NCBI RefSeq assembly: GCF_008710705.1
Contig: NZ_VYRZ01000002.1
Span: 310,001 to 374,000, forward strand
Direction: 5' to 3'
DNA length: 64,000 nucleotides
Source: Microbacterium radiodurans
GTDB lineage: Bacteria > Actinomycetota > Actinomycetes > Actinomycetales > Microbacteriaceae
Shown: piece by piece, positions 49,683 to 58,710 of the stretch
How the letters are laid out: the number at the start of each line of letters is the position of its first letter
How positions within the stretch are numbered: position 1 is the first letter of the stretch
Notes under the pieces: generated by a model
Told to the model about the DNA's origin: nothing
Database searches by the model: none
What the model saw: only the letters and a program-made list of their open reading frames with translations
Program-made: the position numbers and the translations under genes

Positions 49683-49756
49683 TCGGGGCGACAGGATTTG
49701 AACCTGCGGCCTCCCGCTCCCAAAGCGGGCGCTCTACCAAGCTGAGCTACGCCCCG
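49683..49756 (-). tRNA. tRNA-Pro (TGG)
   Basis: A 74-nt cloverleaf: acceptor CGGGGCG pairs with CGCCCCG, anticodon stem CCCGC/GCGGG with loop TTTGGGA gives TGG, T loop GGTTCAAATCC, discriminator A. CCA is not encoded. It is transcribed towards tig from a promoter shared back to back with tRNA-Gly. Confidence 0.96.
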
Positions 49757-49790
49757 GGCGCAGCACGTGTGCGACGGAAAACGGCCGTGG

Positions 49791-49821
49791 TCAGTCTAGC
49801 CGACGGCATCCGCTAGACTGA
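49791..49821. promoter_or_regulatory. symmetrical divergent promoters of tRNA-Pro and tRNA-Gly
   Basis: TCAGTCTAGC (49791-49800) and GCTAGACTGA (49812-49821) are perfect inverted copies. Each carries a TAGACT -10 pointing outwards: 49793-49798 on the minus strand, 49814-49819 on the plus strand. With 17-base spacing, each one's -35 position falls on the other's -10 region. Confidence 0.65.
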
Positions 49822-49888
49822 TCGGGTTGCCGTTCGCGGGCCCACCGGGCGTCGTGCACGGCGATCCCATCCGGTTCCGGCCGGATGC

Positions 49889-49959
49889 GGGGCTGTAGCT
49901 TAGTGGTAAAGCCTCTGTCTTCCAAACAGATGATGCGAGTTCGATTCTCGTCAGCCCCT
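49889..49959 (+). tRNA. tRNA-Gly (TCC)
   Basis: A 71-nt cloverleaf: acceptor GGGGCTG with CAGCCCC, short D arm TAGCTTAGTGGTAAAGC, anticodon stem TCTGT/ACAGA with loop CTTCCAA giving TCC, T loop GTTCGATTC, discriminator T. CCA is not encoded. Confidence 0.96.
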
Positions 49960-49993
49960 CCGTCTTCTCGATCCACTCGCCTCGAACGGCGGA

Positions 49994-50566
49994 TCAATCG
50001 GTCTCAGCACCGGCGGATTCCGGCGAGTCGATGGATTCGGCGTGCTGCGATGCGAGCTCGAGATACGTCGATGCATTGCGCAGGATGCCGGCGCGCTCCT
50101 CATCGGTGAGGGCTCGACGCACCTTCGCCGGAACGCCCGCGACCAGCGAACCGGGCGGGACGACCGTGCCCTCCAGCACCACGGCTCCCCCGGCCACGAG
50201 GGAGCCGGCGCCGATGACCGCGCCGCTCAGCACCGTGCTGCTCATGCCGATCAGACAGCCGTCCTCGATCGTGCAGCCGTGGACGACCGCACTGTGCCCG
50301 ATCGACACGTCGTCACCGATGACCGCCGGCGAGGCGGCATCCACGTGGATGACGACGCCGTCCTGGACATTGGACCGCCGGCCGATCGAGACGGGCGCGC
50401 GGTCGCCGCGGATGACGGCGTTGAACCAGACGCTCGACCCCGCGCCGATCGACACCTCGCCGACGAGGCGGGCGCCGTCCGCGACGAACGCGGAAGAATC
50501 CAGACGCGGCCGATGCGAGCCGAAGGGACGGATGGAAGCATCGGGAGAGACGGCCACCGTCGTCAC
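49994..50566 (-). CDS. gamma-carbonic anhydrase family protein (hexapeptide repeat)
   Basis: 190 aa left-handed beta-helix protein: FVADGARLVGEVSIGAGSSVWFNAVIRGD then repeated hexapeptides. Zn-ligand His candidates are VVIHVDA, IGHSAVVHGC. The family includes active gamma-carbonic anhydrases and related trimers of unknown activity. The start is uncertain: the GTG at 50566 lies inside the TAATGT hexamer (50565-50570), whereas the GTG at 50557 (MAVSPDASIRPFG) sits seven bases after it and may be the real leaderless start. Confidence 0.88.
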   Translation of the reverse strand: MTTVAVSPDASIRPFGSHRPRLDSSAFVADGARLVGEVSIGAGSSVWFNAVIRGDRAPVSIGRRSNVQDGVVIHVDAASPAVIGDDVSIGHSAVVHGCTIEDGCLIGMSSTVLSGAVIGAGSLVAGGAVVLEGTVVPPGSLVAGVPAKVRRALTDEERAGILRNASTYLELASQHAESIDSPESAGAETD

Positions 50567-50597
50567 ATTACCGCTGGTGAGCCGAGCCTTCGCTTGC

Positions 50598-50625
50598 TTG
50601 CGGAATGATCCAGCACGAGTAGCGT
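50598..50625 (+). promoter_or_regulatory. promoter of dps
   Basis: TTGCGG (50598-50603), 16-base spacer, TAGCGT (50620-50625). The transcript would start near 50632, with AAGGAGG before the dps ATG. Confidence 0.6.
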
Positions 50626-50668
50626 TCCATCACGTGCAGGCCGTACCTGCCGAGAAGGAGGCGCAGTC

Positions 50669-51154
50669 ATGACCGACACCAACATCACCACCCCCGCCCT
50701 CACGGCCGACCCCGAGGTCGCCGCCGCGACGGCTCAGTTCCTGACCCCGGTGGTCCACAAGATGCAGGCGCTCGTCGTCAACGGCAAGCAGGCGCACTGG
50801 AACGTGCGCGGCTCCAACTTCATCGCGATCCACGAGCTCCTCGACTCGGTCGTCGAGCATGCCCAGGAGTACGCCGACACCGCCGCCGAGCGCATCGTGG
50901 CCCTCGGCCTTCCGATCGACTCCCGCGTGTCGGCCATCGCCGAGAAGACCACGACCGCCGTTCCGGCCGGCTTCGCGCAGTGGCGCGACGAGATCCGGGC
51001 GATCGTCTCCGACATCGACGCGGCCCTCGTCGACCTGCAGGCCGCGATCGACGGTCTGGACGAGGTCGACCTCTCGAGCCAGGATGTCGCGATCGAGATC
51101 AAGCGCGGCGTCGACAAGGACCGCTGGTTCCTCCTCGCGCACCTCGCCGAGTGA
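50669..51154 (+). CDS. dps: Dps family ferritin-like DNA-protection protein
   Basis: 161 aa. The inter-subunit ferroxidase motif is clear: KQAHWNVRGSNFIAIHELLDSVVEHAQEYADTAAERI (about 35-70). Dps dodecamers store iron and shield DNA in stationary phase. A strong AAGGAGG site precedes the ATG; the gene stands alone and ends in a good hairpin. Confidence 0.95.
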   Translation: MTDTNITTPALTADPEVAAATAQFLTPVVHKMQALVVNGKQAHWNVRGSNFIAIHELLDSVVEHAQEYADTAAERIVALGLPIDSRVSAIAEKTTTAVPAGFAQWRDEIRAIVSDIDAALVDLQAAIDGLDEVDLSSQDVAIEIKRGVDKDRWFLLAHLAE

Positions 51155-51172
51155 GGTTCCGCTCCGCCTGAG

Positions 51173-51224
51173 ACGGCGTGAGGGTCTGCCCGTGCGCTCT
51201 GCGCCCGGGACGCCCTCACGCCGT
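51173..51224 (+). terminator. terminator after dps
   Basis: ACGGCGTGAGGGT (51173-51185) pairs with 51212-51224 (12 bp plus a G-T pair) and is followed by TTTCG, 18 bases after the stop codon. Confidence 0.75.
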
Positions 51225-51261
51225 TTCGCGTGTCGGACGCTGGCGCCGCTGCGGTGCGCGC

Positions 51262-52776
51262 TCAGGCGAGGTGCGTGAGCCGACCGGCCAGCAGGGTCGC
51301 GGCGACCCGCGTCCCGCGCATCGCCGCGGCCGATCCCGCGGCCAACGGGTCGCGATCCAGCACGACGAGGTCGGCCACGTCTCCCGGCGCGAGGTCCGAT
51401 CCCGAGTCCGAGCCACCGGCGGTGGAGGCGGCGAGGGCCGTGGCTGCATCGATTCGCTGATGCGGCCGCCACGCCTGCCGGTCATCCCGTGTGCGGAAGA
51501 CAGCCGCTGCGATGGTCGCCCACGGATCGAGCGCGGCCACCGGAGCATCCGAGCCGAAGAGGAGATTCGTGCCCGCGTCGGCGAGTTCGCGCAGCGGGTA
51601 GGCGACGGACGTCTGACCAGACCAATACTCCTCGGCCATGTCTCGATCGTCGACGGCGTGCGAAGGCTGCACGCTCGCCGCCACGCCCAGACGCCCGAAG
51701 CGCGGCAGGTCGGCGTGCGCGACGAGCTGCGCGTGCTCGATGGTTCCGGTCGCCCCGGTCGCGGCGAAGGCATCGAGGGCGTGGGTGTTCGCCACATCCC
51801 CGATGGCGTGAACGGCGCAGGCTATCCCGGCGCCCGTGGCACGCTGCATCAGCTCGCGCAGCTCACCGGGCGGCACCGTCATGATTCCGAAGTCGGACGC
51901 AGCACCGGGATAGTGGTGCGAGCACGCCGCCGTCCGCGTGCCGAGCGAGCCGTCGGTGATCACCTTGAAGGCGCCCATCCGCACCAGCCCCGCCGGATCG
52001 ATGGCGTCGCCCGTCTGCAGACCGGCGGCGATCGCGCGCTGGAGCGACGAGGCGTAGACGCCGAACGAGATGCGCACCGCGTCGAAGCCGCGTGCCAGGC
52101 GGCGATCCCAGGCCTCGGCGTTCCACGCCATATCGAGATCGACCACGCCGACGATCCCGCGGGCCGCCGCCGCGCGCATGGCTTCGTCGACCGCGGCGTC
52201 GGCGAGGTCGACGTCGAGGGCGTTGAGCCGTCGCGAGATCTCGAACGCCGGCTCCTCACGGAGGATGCCGTCGGCGGCCGTCATACCCTCGCGCCGCAGC
52301 GCGGCGGAGTTGAGCCACACGCTGTGGACGTCGGAATTGATGAGGTACGTCGGCACGTCGCCGGTGACGGCGTCGAGCAGCTCCAGGGTCGGCACGTCGG
52401 ACCACAGCGCATCCCGATATCCCGATCCGACACGGCGGCCGTCGTCGCCGACGTCGGAGGCCGCCATCCGTGCCGCCGCCTCCCCGGCCGATGCGATCCC
52501 GTCCAGCTCGACGCGACGCGAGGCGAGCGCCCACTGCACGGTGTGCACGTGATGATCCCAGAGCCCCGGCACGAGCCAGCCCCCGGCGCCGTCGAGCACG
52601 GCGCCGCGTCGCGGCAGCGCGTTCGCCGGGGCGATGTCGAGGATCGCCCGCCCGTCGGGGTGCGCACCGCCCAGGTGCACGTCGACGAGCTCGTCGCCGA
52701 AGGGGTCGGTGCGCCCGGGCCCCGTCAGGCGCACGTCGGCCACGACGTCCACGGCGTCGCCGCGCGCGAGGCTCAT
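51262..52776 (-). CDS. amidohydrolase family protein (YtcJ-like)
   Basis: 504 aa. Metal-binding WDHHVHTVQW near residue 70 (HxH), later His residues in CAVHAIGDVANTHALD and GTIEHAQLV, and the Asp in LLFGSDAPVAALDPW mark a YtcJ-type amidohydrolase. The substrate is unknown. The ATG at 52776 overlaps the stop of the upstream PaiB-like gene (ATGA), fixing the start. Confidence 0.9.
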   Translation of the reverse strand: MSLARGDAVDVVADVRLTGPGRTDPFGDELVDVHLGGAHPDGRAILDIAPANALPRRGAVLDGAGGWLVPGLWDHHVHTVQWALASRRVELDGIASAGEAAARMAASDVGDDGRRVGSGYRDALWSDVPTLELLDAVTGDVPTYLINSDVHSVWLNSAALRREGMTAADGILREEPAFEISRRLNALDVDLADAAVDEAMRAAAARGIVGVVDLDMAWNAEAWDRRLARGFDAVRISFGVYASSLQRAIAAGLQTGDAIDPAGLVRMGAFKVITDGSLGTRTAACSHHYPGAASDFGIMTVPPGELRELMQRATGAGIACAVHAIGDVANTHALDAFAATGATGTIEHAQLVAHADLPRFGRLGVAASVQPSHAVDDRDMAEEYWSGQTSVAYPLRELADAGTNLLFGSDAPVAALDPWATIAAAVFRTRDDRQAWRPHQRIDAATALAASTAGGSDSGSDLAPGDVADLVVLDRDPLAAGSAAAMRGTRVAATLLAGRLTHLA

Positions 52777-53468
52777 CGCCCCTCGCCGATCCGCGAGCGC
52801 GTCTCCGAGCCCGGCGACGGCGCCGCCGCGCGCGCTGCGCGCAGCGCGTCGTGCGCGCGGCGCATCTCCGCACCCAGCCGCGCGTCGGCGTAGGGGGTGT
52901 CTCCCGACTCGACCCGGGCGATGATCTCGTCGACGACGTCGTCGGGGCGGTTCTGGCTGAGCTTCCGCTTCGCGGTGACCCGCGTCGGCGTCAGCCGGAA
53001 TCCGACTGTTCCGCGTTCGAGGCGCCTGACGAAGTCCTCGTCGTTCGGAGGCGCCCACATGCCGCGCGGTTCGGCGAGCCCCGACTCGAACCGGTCGACG
53101 AGCCGTTCGAGCACGCGCAGATTCTCCCCCGGCGCCAGGAGTTCCGGGATGCCGGCGAGGTGCACCGACACGAAGTTCCACGTCGGAACAGCGGGAACGT
53201 CGCCGTACCACGCCGGCGACACATATCCATGGGGCCCCTGCACGACGACGAGGAGCTCGCGCTCCCCCAGCCCGTGCACGAGGTCGTCGGGCCGACCGAC
53301 GTGTCCGACGATCGTGAGGTCGTCGCGCTCGTGATCGAGGAGCACCGCGTAGTGCGAGGCGACGAGCCCGTCGTCGGTGGCGCTCACGAGGGTGACCCAC
53401 GGGTTCTCGTCGATCACGCGTCTCAGCTCACCGGCATCCGTCATGGCGAAGCTGGGATTCTGTCTCAT
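52773..53468 (-). CDS. FMN-binding negative transcriptional regulator (PaiB-like)
   Basis: 231 aa. MRQNPSFAMTDAGELRRVIDENPWVTLVS is the typical PaiB-family start, followed by a split-barrel FMN fold (GHVGRPDDLVH, VVVQGPHGYVSPAWY, VPTWNFVSVHLAG) and KRKLSQNRP. Known members are B. subtilis PaiB types; DNA binding is not proven for most. Starts 4 bases after the glycosylase stop and is coupled to the amidohydrolase. Confidence 0.9.
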   Translation of the reverse strand: MRQNPSFAMTDAGELRRVIDENPWVTLVSATDDGLVASHYAVLLDHERDDLTIVGHVGRPDDLVHGLGERELLVVVQGPHGYVSPAWYGDVPAVPTWNFVSVHLAGIPELLAPGENLRVLERLVDRFESGLAEPRGMWAPPNDEDFVRRLERGTVGFRLTPTRVTAKRKLSQNRPDDVVDEIIARVESGDTPYADARLGAEMRRAHDALRAARAAAPSPGSETRSRIGEGR

Positions 53469-53472
53469 CGGA

Positions 53473-54477
53473 TCACCTCTGGCAGTTCGGGCACCAATAC
53501 AGCTTGCGCGCGGCCATCTCCTCGAGCACGATCGCGGTGCCGCACACGCGGCACGGCAGCCCGGCACGGTGGTAGACCCAGTGCCGGTCGTCACGACTGG
53601 CCATCGCGCGCCGGTAGGCCTCGGGGTCGAGGTCGTCCATGGTCATCATCTGACCCGTCTCGATGCCGATCGCCAGCAGCCGCACCCAGTCCCGCCAGAG
53701 CCCGCGGACGACCTCCTCGAGCACGTCGCGGCCGGGCGTGTGCGGGTTCAGCCGTGCCCGGAAGAGCATCTCGGCCCGGTAGACGTTGCCGATGCCGCTC
53801 ACGACGTTCTGGTCCATGAGCAGCAGGCCGATCGGGGTCGGCTTGCGCCGGACGACGGCCACGAAGCGCTCCTCGCCCTCGGCCGGGTCTCCCACGAGGG
53901 GGTCGGGACCGAGCTTCGTGATCGCGGCGAGCACCTCGTCGGGCGTCTGCAGCTGGCACGCGGTGGGGCCGCGCAGGTCGGCGCAGGTCACGTCGGTCAG
54001 CAGGCGCAGTCGCACCTGGCCCACCACCGGCGGCGGCCATTCCGCCTCGGCCTCGCCATCGGCGCCGAGACCGGTGGTCTGCTCGCTCATCCGCACCCGC
54101 ACGCGGGAGCGGCGGGGCGCACCGATGGAGCTGAGCGAGTTCTCCCCCGCGTCGTCGTACACGCGATCGATGTCGGTCCCGCGCTGGTTCGTCTGCCCCA
54201 TCCGTCCGTTCGCCGAGGCGATCGTCGGGTCGGCGAGGATCTCGCCGGCGAAGTCCCACGCGCCGTACATGCCGAGATGAACCCGCAGCCAGACTTCGTT
54301 CTCGAACGCGAGGAACATCTGCTTGCCGACGGCCCTCACCTCGACGGCCTCTCGCCCGTCGAGCACCGCCGCGCCTTCGGCGAACCGGCCCTGCGGGCTC
54401 GAGGCCCGAACGGGACGTCCGACGATGTTGCGATCGAACTGCCGGGCGATGCGGTGGACGGAATGCCCCTCGGGCAT
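53473..54477 (-). CDS. Fpg/Nei family DNA glycosylase
   Basis: 334 aa. It begins MPEGHSVHRIARQF (catalytic Pro2 and Glu3, Nei-like), has the helix-two-turn-helix region (VVSGIGNVYRAEMLFRARLNPHTPG) and ends with a Zn finger CRVCGT...CPNCQR. Longer than the usual 270 aa because of an insertion at about 110-160 with charged, low-complexity sequence. It repairs oxidised bases. The ATG shares one base with the rpiB stop. Confidence 0.93.
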   Translation of the reverse strand: MPEGHSVHRIARQFDRNIVGRPVRASSPQGRFAEGAAVLDGREAVEVRAVGKQMFLAFENEVWLRVHLGMYGAWDFAGEILADPTIASANGRMGQTNQRGTDIDRVYDDAGENSLSSIGAPRRSRVRVRMSEQTTGLGADGEAEAEWPPPVVGQVRLRLLTDVTCADLRGPTACQLQTPDEVLAAITKLGPDPLVGDPAEGEERFVAVVRRKPTPIGLLLMDQNVVSGIGNVYRAEMLFRARLNPHTPGRDVLEEVVRGLWRDWVRLLAIGIETGQMMTMDDLDPEAYRRAMASRDDRHWVYHRAGLPCRVCGTAIVLEEMAARKLYWCPNCQR

Positions 54478-55022
54478 CAGCCCGCTTCCGGGTCGAACGT
54501 GTCGGATGCCGGCAGGGGCGACGCCCCGGTCGAGCCGGACGCGCGGGGGTCGGGCTCGAGACTGCCGTCCGCCTCGTAGGCGGCGAGCTGGCCGATCCGC
54601 CGAGCGTGACGCTCCTCGCCGCTGAACGGCGTCGCGATGAAGCGATCGATGAAGGTCACCGCTTCATCGAACGTGTGCTGACGGGCGCCGATCGAAATGA
54701 CGTTCGCGTCGTTGTGCTCGCGCGCGAGCTCGGCGGTCGCGAGGTTCCACACGAGCGCCGCACGAACGCCGTGCACCTTGTTCGCCGCGATCTGCTCGCC
54801 GTTGCCCGAGCCGCCGAAGACGACACCGAGGGTGTCGACGCCGGCCTGCTGATCGCGCACCACCGCCTGGGCGGCGCGGATGCAGAACGCGGGGTAGTCG
54901 TCCACCGGGTCGTATTCGAGCGGGCCGTGGTCGACGACGTCGTGTCCCGCGGCGGCGAGGTGGTGCTGGAGCTGGGTCGAGAACTCGAGACCGGCGTGGT
55001 CGGTCGCGATATGGATGCGCAT
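54477..55022 (-). CDS. rpiB: ribose-5-phosphate isomerase B
   Basis: 181 aa RpiB/LacAB fold. MRIHIATDHAGLEFSTQLQHHL and VVFGGSGNGEQIAANKVHGVRAALVWNLATAELAREHNDANVISIGARQH are diagnostic. The C-terminal 25-30 residues are an added disordered tail (EPDPRASGSTGAS). TAGGAT at 55029-55034 lies six bases before the ATG, so the rpiB-glycosylase-PaiB-amidohydrolase run begins with a leaderless message. Confidence 0.95.
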   Translation of the reverse strand: MRIHIATDHAGLEFSTQLQHHLAAAGHDVVDHGPLEYDPVDDYPAFCIRAAQAVVRDQQAGVDTLGVVFGGSGNGEQIAANKVHGVRAALVWNLATAELAREHNDANVISIGARQHTFDEAVTFIDRFIATPFSGEERHARRIGQLAAYEADGSLEPDPRASGSTGASPLPASDTFDPEAG

Positions 55023-55057
55023 GACCCCATCCTAGGAACCCGCGACCCGCGAGCGCG

Positions 55058-55063
55058 TAGGCT
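55058..55063 (+). promoter_or_regulatory. candidate -10 element of pepN
   Basis: TAGGCT on the plus strand gives a transcript start near 55070 and a 63-nt leader to the pepN GTG; back to back with the rpiB promoter. Confidence 0.5.
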
Positions 55064-55132
55064 GGCACGGTTGCCGCCGGCGCCAGCAGCGCACGGCCAC
55101 GGACCCTCACCCCGACCCTGGGAGCATTGAAC

Positions 55133-57679
55133 GTGCCTGGAGAGAACCTCACCCGCGTCGAAGCGCACGAGCGCCGCGCGATCGTCGACACGCAGTCCTA
55201 CGACATCGCACTCGACCTGACCGTCGGGGCGGAGGTGTTCCGCTCCCGCACCGTGATCCGCTTCGCCGCGACCGAGGGCGCCGCGACCTTCGTCGACCTC
55301 ATCGCCCGCGACGTGCGCGAGATCACCCTGAACGGCCGCGCGATCGACCCCGCCGCGTTCAGCGACTCCCGCATCGCGCTCGACGGGCTCGCCGCGCAGA
55401 ACGAGCTCATCGTCGACGCCGACTGCCTCTACACGAACACCGGCGAGGGCCTCCACCGCTTCGTCGACCCGGTCGACGGCGAGGTGTACCTCTACTCGCA
55501 GTTCGAGGTGCCCGACTCCCGCCGCGTCTTCGCCGTGTTCGAGCAGCCCGACCTCAAGGCCGAGTTCCGCTTCACGGTCACCGCCCCCGCCGAGTGGAAG
55601 GTCGTGTCCAACTCGGCGACCCCCGAGCCGGTCGTCGGCGACGGCGGCATAGCGACGTGGGCGTTCGAGCCCACCCCGCGCATCTCGTCGTACATCACCG
55701 CTCTGGTCGCGGGCCCCTACGAGCAGGTCTTCTCGGAGCTCACGAGCGCGGACGGCCGCATCATCCCCCTGGGCGTCTACGCCCGCAAGAGCCTCTGGCA
55801 GCACCTGGACGCCGACTACGTCTTCGAGAAGACGCGACAGGGCTTCGCCTACTTCGAGGGGAAGTTCGGCGTTCCCTACCCGTTCGCCAAGTACGACCAG
55901 CTCTTCGTGCCGGAGTTCAACGCCGGCGCGATGGAGAACGCGGGCGCGGTGACGTTCACCGAGACCTACGTGTTCCGCTCGAAGGTCACCGACGCCGTCA
56001 AGGAGCGCCGCGTCGTGACGATCCTCCACGAGCTCGCCCACATGTGGTTCGGCGACCTGGTGACGATGAAGTGGTGGAACGACCTCTGGCTCAACGAGTC
56101 GTTCGCCGAGTGGGCCTCCACCATCGCGACGGCCGAGGCCACCGAGTGGACCGAAGCGTGGACCACCTTCAACGCGATGGAGAAGACCTGGGCCTACCGC
56201 CAGGACCAGCTCCCCTCGACGCATCCCGTGGTCGCCACCATCGACGACCTCGAGGACGTGCAGGTCAACTTCGACGGCATCACGTACGCCAAGGGCGGCT
56301 CGGTGCTCAAGCAGCTCGCCGCGTGGGTCGGCGTCGAGGCCTTCTTCGCCGGCGTCTCGGCCTATTTCCGCAAGCACGCCTGGGGCAACACCGAGCTCTC
56401 CGACCTGCTGACCGAGCTCGAGGCCACGAGCGGTCGCGAGCTCGCGACCTGGTCGAAGAAGTGGCTCGAGACCGCAGGCGTCAACACCCTCGAGCCCGAG
56501 ATCGCGACGGATGCCGACGGCACCATCACGCGGTTCGCGATCGTCCAGACCGCACCCGCCGACTACCCGACCATCCGGCCGCACCGCCTCGGCGTCGGCT
56601 TCTACTCGCTGCAGGACGGTGCGCTCGTGCGCACCCACCACGTCGAGCTCGACGTGGACGGGGACCTGACCGAGGTCCCCGAGCTCAAGGGGCGGCGTCA
56701 GCCCGACCTCGTCCTCCTCAACGACGACGATCTCGCCTACGCGAAGATCCGCCTCGACGAGCGCTCGCTGCGGACGGCCGTCGAGCACCTGGCGAAGATC
56801 AGCGACCCGCTCGCCCGCTCGCTCGTGTGGGGCGCCGCGTGGGACCAGACGCGCGACGCCGAGGCCTCGGCCACCGACTACATCGACCTCGTCCTGCGCA
56901 ACATCGGCACCGAGACGGAGTCGACGACGGTGCGGACGACGCTCGCGCAGCTCCAGCTCGCCGCGAACTCCTACGTCGCCCCCGAGAGCCGAGCGAGCGC
57001 TCGCACGCGGGTCGCCGAGGGTCTGTGGACGCTCGCCGAGCAGGCCGAAGCCGGCAGCGACAGCCAGCTGCAGTTCGTCACGGCGTTCGCCTCCGCCGCG
57101 GCCAGCCCCCAGCACGCCGCGACGGTCCGCGCACTGCGCACGGGCGAAGCCACCCTGCCGGGACTCGAGATCGACGCCGACCTGTCGTGGGCGCTCCTCG
57201 TCTCGCTCGCGGCCTCCGGTGCCGTGGACGCGCCGGAGATCGACGCCGCGCTCGCGGGTGACAACACGGCCAAGGGCGGCGAGTTCGCCGCGCAGGCGCG
57301 GGCGGCACTGCCGACCGCCGAGGCGAAGCGCGCCGCGTGGGCCTCGCTCGTCGAGCGCGACGACCTCCCCAACACGGTCGTCCGATCCGCAGCCGTCGGC
57401 TTCACCCACCCGGCCGGCGTCGATCTGCTCGAGCCGTTCGTCGCCGAGTACTTCCGGATGCTGCTGCCGATCTGGGAGTCGCGGAGCTACCAGATCGCGC
57501 AGTACCTCATCGTCGGCCTGTACCCCGCGACGCTGGCGAACGTGGCGCTGCGCGATGCGACGCGGGCCTGGCTCGTCGAGCACGCCGACGCCCCGGCCGC
57601 ACTCCGCCGTCTCGTCGCCGAGAACCTCGCCGGCACCGAGAGAGCCCTGTCGGTTCAGGAGCGCGACGCGCAGGGCTGA
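55133..57679 (+). CDS. pepN: aminopeptidase N (M1 family)
   Basis: 848 aa. GAMENAG near residue 265 is the exopeptidase motif and HELAHMWFGDLVTMKWWNDLWLNESFAEW (about 300-328) the Zn site HEXXH(X18)E. A long helical ERAP1-like C-terminal region follows. The GTG at 55133 (MPGENLTRVEAHER) is preferred over a TTG six bases upstream because GGAG is then eight bases away and the N-terminus fits the family. Cytosolic; cleaves N-terminal residues from peptides. Confidence 0.96.
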   Translation: MPGENLTRVEAHERRAIVDTQSYDIALDLTVGAEVFRSRTVIRFAATEGAATFVDLIARDVREITLNGRAIDPAAFSDSRIALDGLAAQNELIVDADCLYTNTGEGLHRFVDPVDGEVYLYSQFEVPDSRRVFAVFEQPDLKAEFRFTVTAPAEWKVVSNSATPEPVVGDGGIATWAFEPTPRISSYITALVAGPYEQVFSELTSADGRIIPLGVYARKSLWQHLDADYVFEKTRQGFAYFEGKFGVPYPFAKYDQLFVPEFNAGAMENAGAVTFTETYVFRSKVTDAVKERRVVTILHELAHMWFGDLVTMKWWNDLWLNESFAEWASTIATAEATEWTEAWTTFNAMEKTWAYRQDQLPSTHPVVATIDDLEDVQVNFDGITYAKGGSVLKQLAAWVGVEAFFAGVSAYFRKHAWGNTELSDLLTELEATSGRELATWSKKWLETAGVNTLEPEIATDADGTITRFAIVQTAPADYPTIRPHRLGVGFYSLQDGALVRTHHVELDVDGDLTEVPELKGRRQPDLVLLNDDDLAYAKIRLDERSLRTAVEHLAKISDPLARSLVWGAAWDQTRDAEASATDYIDLVLRNIGTETESTTVRTTLAQLQLAANSYVAPESRASARTRVAEGLWTLAEQAEAGSDSQLQFVTAFASAAASPQHAATVRALRTGEATLPGLEIDADLSWALLVSLAASGAVDAPEIDAALAGDNTAKGGEFAAQARAALPTAEAKRAAWASLVERDDLPNTVVRSAAVGFTHPAGVDLLEPFVAEYFRMLLPIWESRSYQIAQYLIVGLYPATLANVALRDATRAWLVEHADAPAALRRLVAENLAGTERALSVQERDAQG

Positions 57680-57701
57680 CCGGACGGGATCCGTCGAACG
57701 C

Positions 57702-57737
57702 AGGAGGGGTGTCGTACCGCGGTACGACACCCCTCCT
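57702..57737. terminator. 36-bp perfect palindrome after pepN
   Basis: 18-bp arms (57702-57719 and 57720-57737) are exact complements with no spacer, 23 bases after the pepN stop. It can act as a terminator hairpin; it has no T-run. Confidence 0.75.
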
Positions 57738-57795
57738 CCGTTCGCGGCACCCCGGAGGGACGACGTCGCGGCATCCGCGTCGATAGCGTGAAGCC

Positions 57796-58710
57796 ATGAT
57801 CGTTGCAGAAGGCCTCACCAAGAGGTACGGAGACAAGACCGCCGTCGACGGAGTGAGCTTCACCGTGCAGTCGGGGAAGGTGACGGGATTCCTCGGACCG
57901 AACGGAGCGGGCAAGTCGACGACGATGCGGATGATCGTCGGCCTCGACCGGCCGTCATCGGGAAGCGTCACGATCGACGGTCGCGACTACCGCTCGCTGC
58001 GGTCGCCGCTGACCGAGGTGGGCATCCTCCTCGACGCGAAGGCGGTCCACACCGGCCGGAGTGCGCGCAACCACCTCCGCGCGATGGCGGCGACGCACGG
58101 CATCCCCCGCGCCCGCGTCGACGAGGTGATCGAGATCACCGGACTCAGCTCGGTCGCCCGAAAGCGCGCCGGCAAGTTCTCGCTCGGCATGGGGCAGCGG
58201 CTCGGCATCGCCGCGGCGCTCCTCGGCGACCCGCAGACGCTGATCCTGGACGAGCCCGTGAACGGCCTCGACCCCGAGGGCGTGCGATGGGTGCGCGAGT
58301 TCGTCCGCGGTCAGGCCGCACAGGGGCGGACGGTGCTGCTCTCCAGCCATCTCATGAGCGAGATGGCGCTGACCGCCGACCACGTGATCGTCCTCGGTCG
58401 CGGTCGCGTCCTCGCCGACGCGACCATCGACGAGCTCGTGCGGGCGTGGACGAGCAACACCGTGAGCGTCCGCAGCCCGCGCGCGGACGACCTCGCTCGC
58501 GCCCTCGCCGGACCCGACGTCGCCGTCACCTCGGTGGAGCCCGGTGTGCTCCAGATCGCCGGCGCCAGCGCCGCCCTGATCGGCGACACCGCGGCGGCCC
58601 ACGGCATCGCGCTCCACGAACTCACCCCGCGCGCCGGGTCGCTCGAGGACGCCTACCTCGCCCTCACCGAGGGCTCGGTCGAGTACCAGACGAAGGGAGC
58701 CGTGCGATGA
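57796..58710 (+). CDS. ABC transporter ATP-binding protein (BcrA/drug-export type)
   Basis: 304 aa. Walker A GPNGAGKST near 36, signature FSLGMGQRLGIAAALLG, Walker B LILDEPVNGLDP, then a C-terminal extension common in BcrA-type exporters. TAGCGT at 57784-57789, six bases before the ATG, marks a leaderless promoter. First gene of a four-gene set with a permease and a two-component system, a layout often used for peptide-antibiotic or envelope-stress defence. Confidence 0.92.
   Translation: MIVAEGLTKRYGDKTAVDGVSFTVQSGKVTGFLGPNGAGKSTTMRMIVGLDRPSSGSVTIDGRDYRSLRSPLTEVGILLDAKAVHTGRSARNHLRAMAATHGIPRARVDEVIEITGLSSVARKRAGKFSLGMGQRLGIAAALLGDPQTLILDEPVNGLDPEGVRWVREFVRGQAAQGRTVLLSSHLMSEMALTADHVIVLGRGRVLADATIDELVRAWTSNTVSVRSPRADDLARALAGPDVAVTSVEPGVLQIAGASAALIGDTAAAHGIALHELTPRAGSLEDAYLALTEGSVEYQTKGAVR

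Noticed and set aside
54656..57730. 1024-aa reading frame opposite pepN
   Set aside because: Antisense to the M1 peptidase motifs; low-complexity Arg/Glu/Val composition.
57702..57737. phage or plasmid attachment site
   Set aside because: Perfect palindrome but no recombinase or mobile gene nearby; terminator is the simpler reading.
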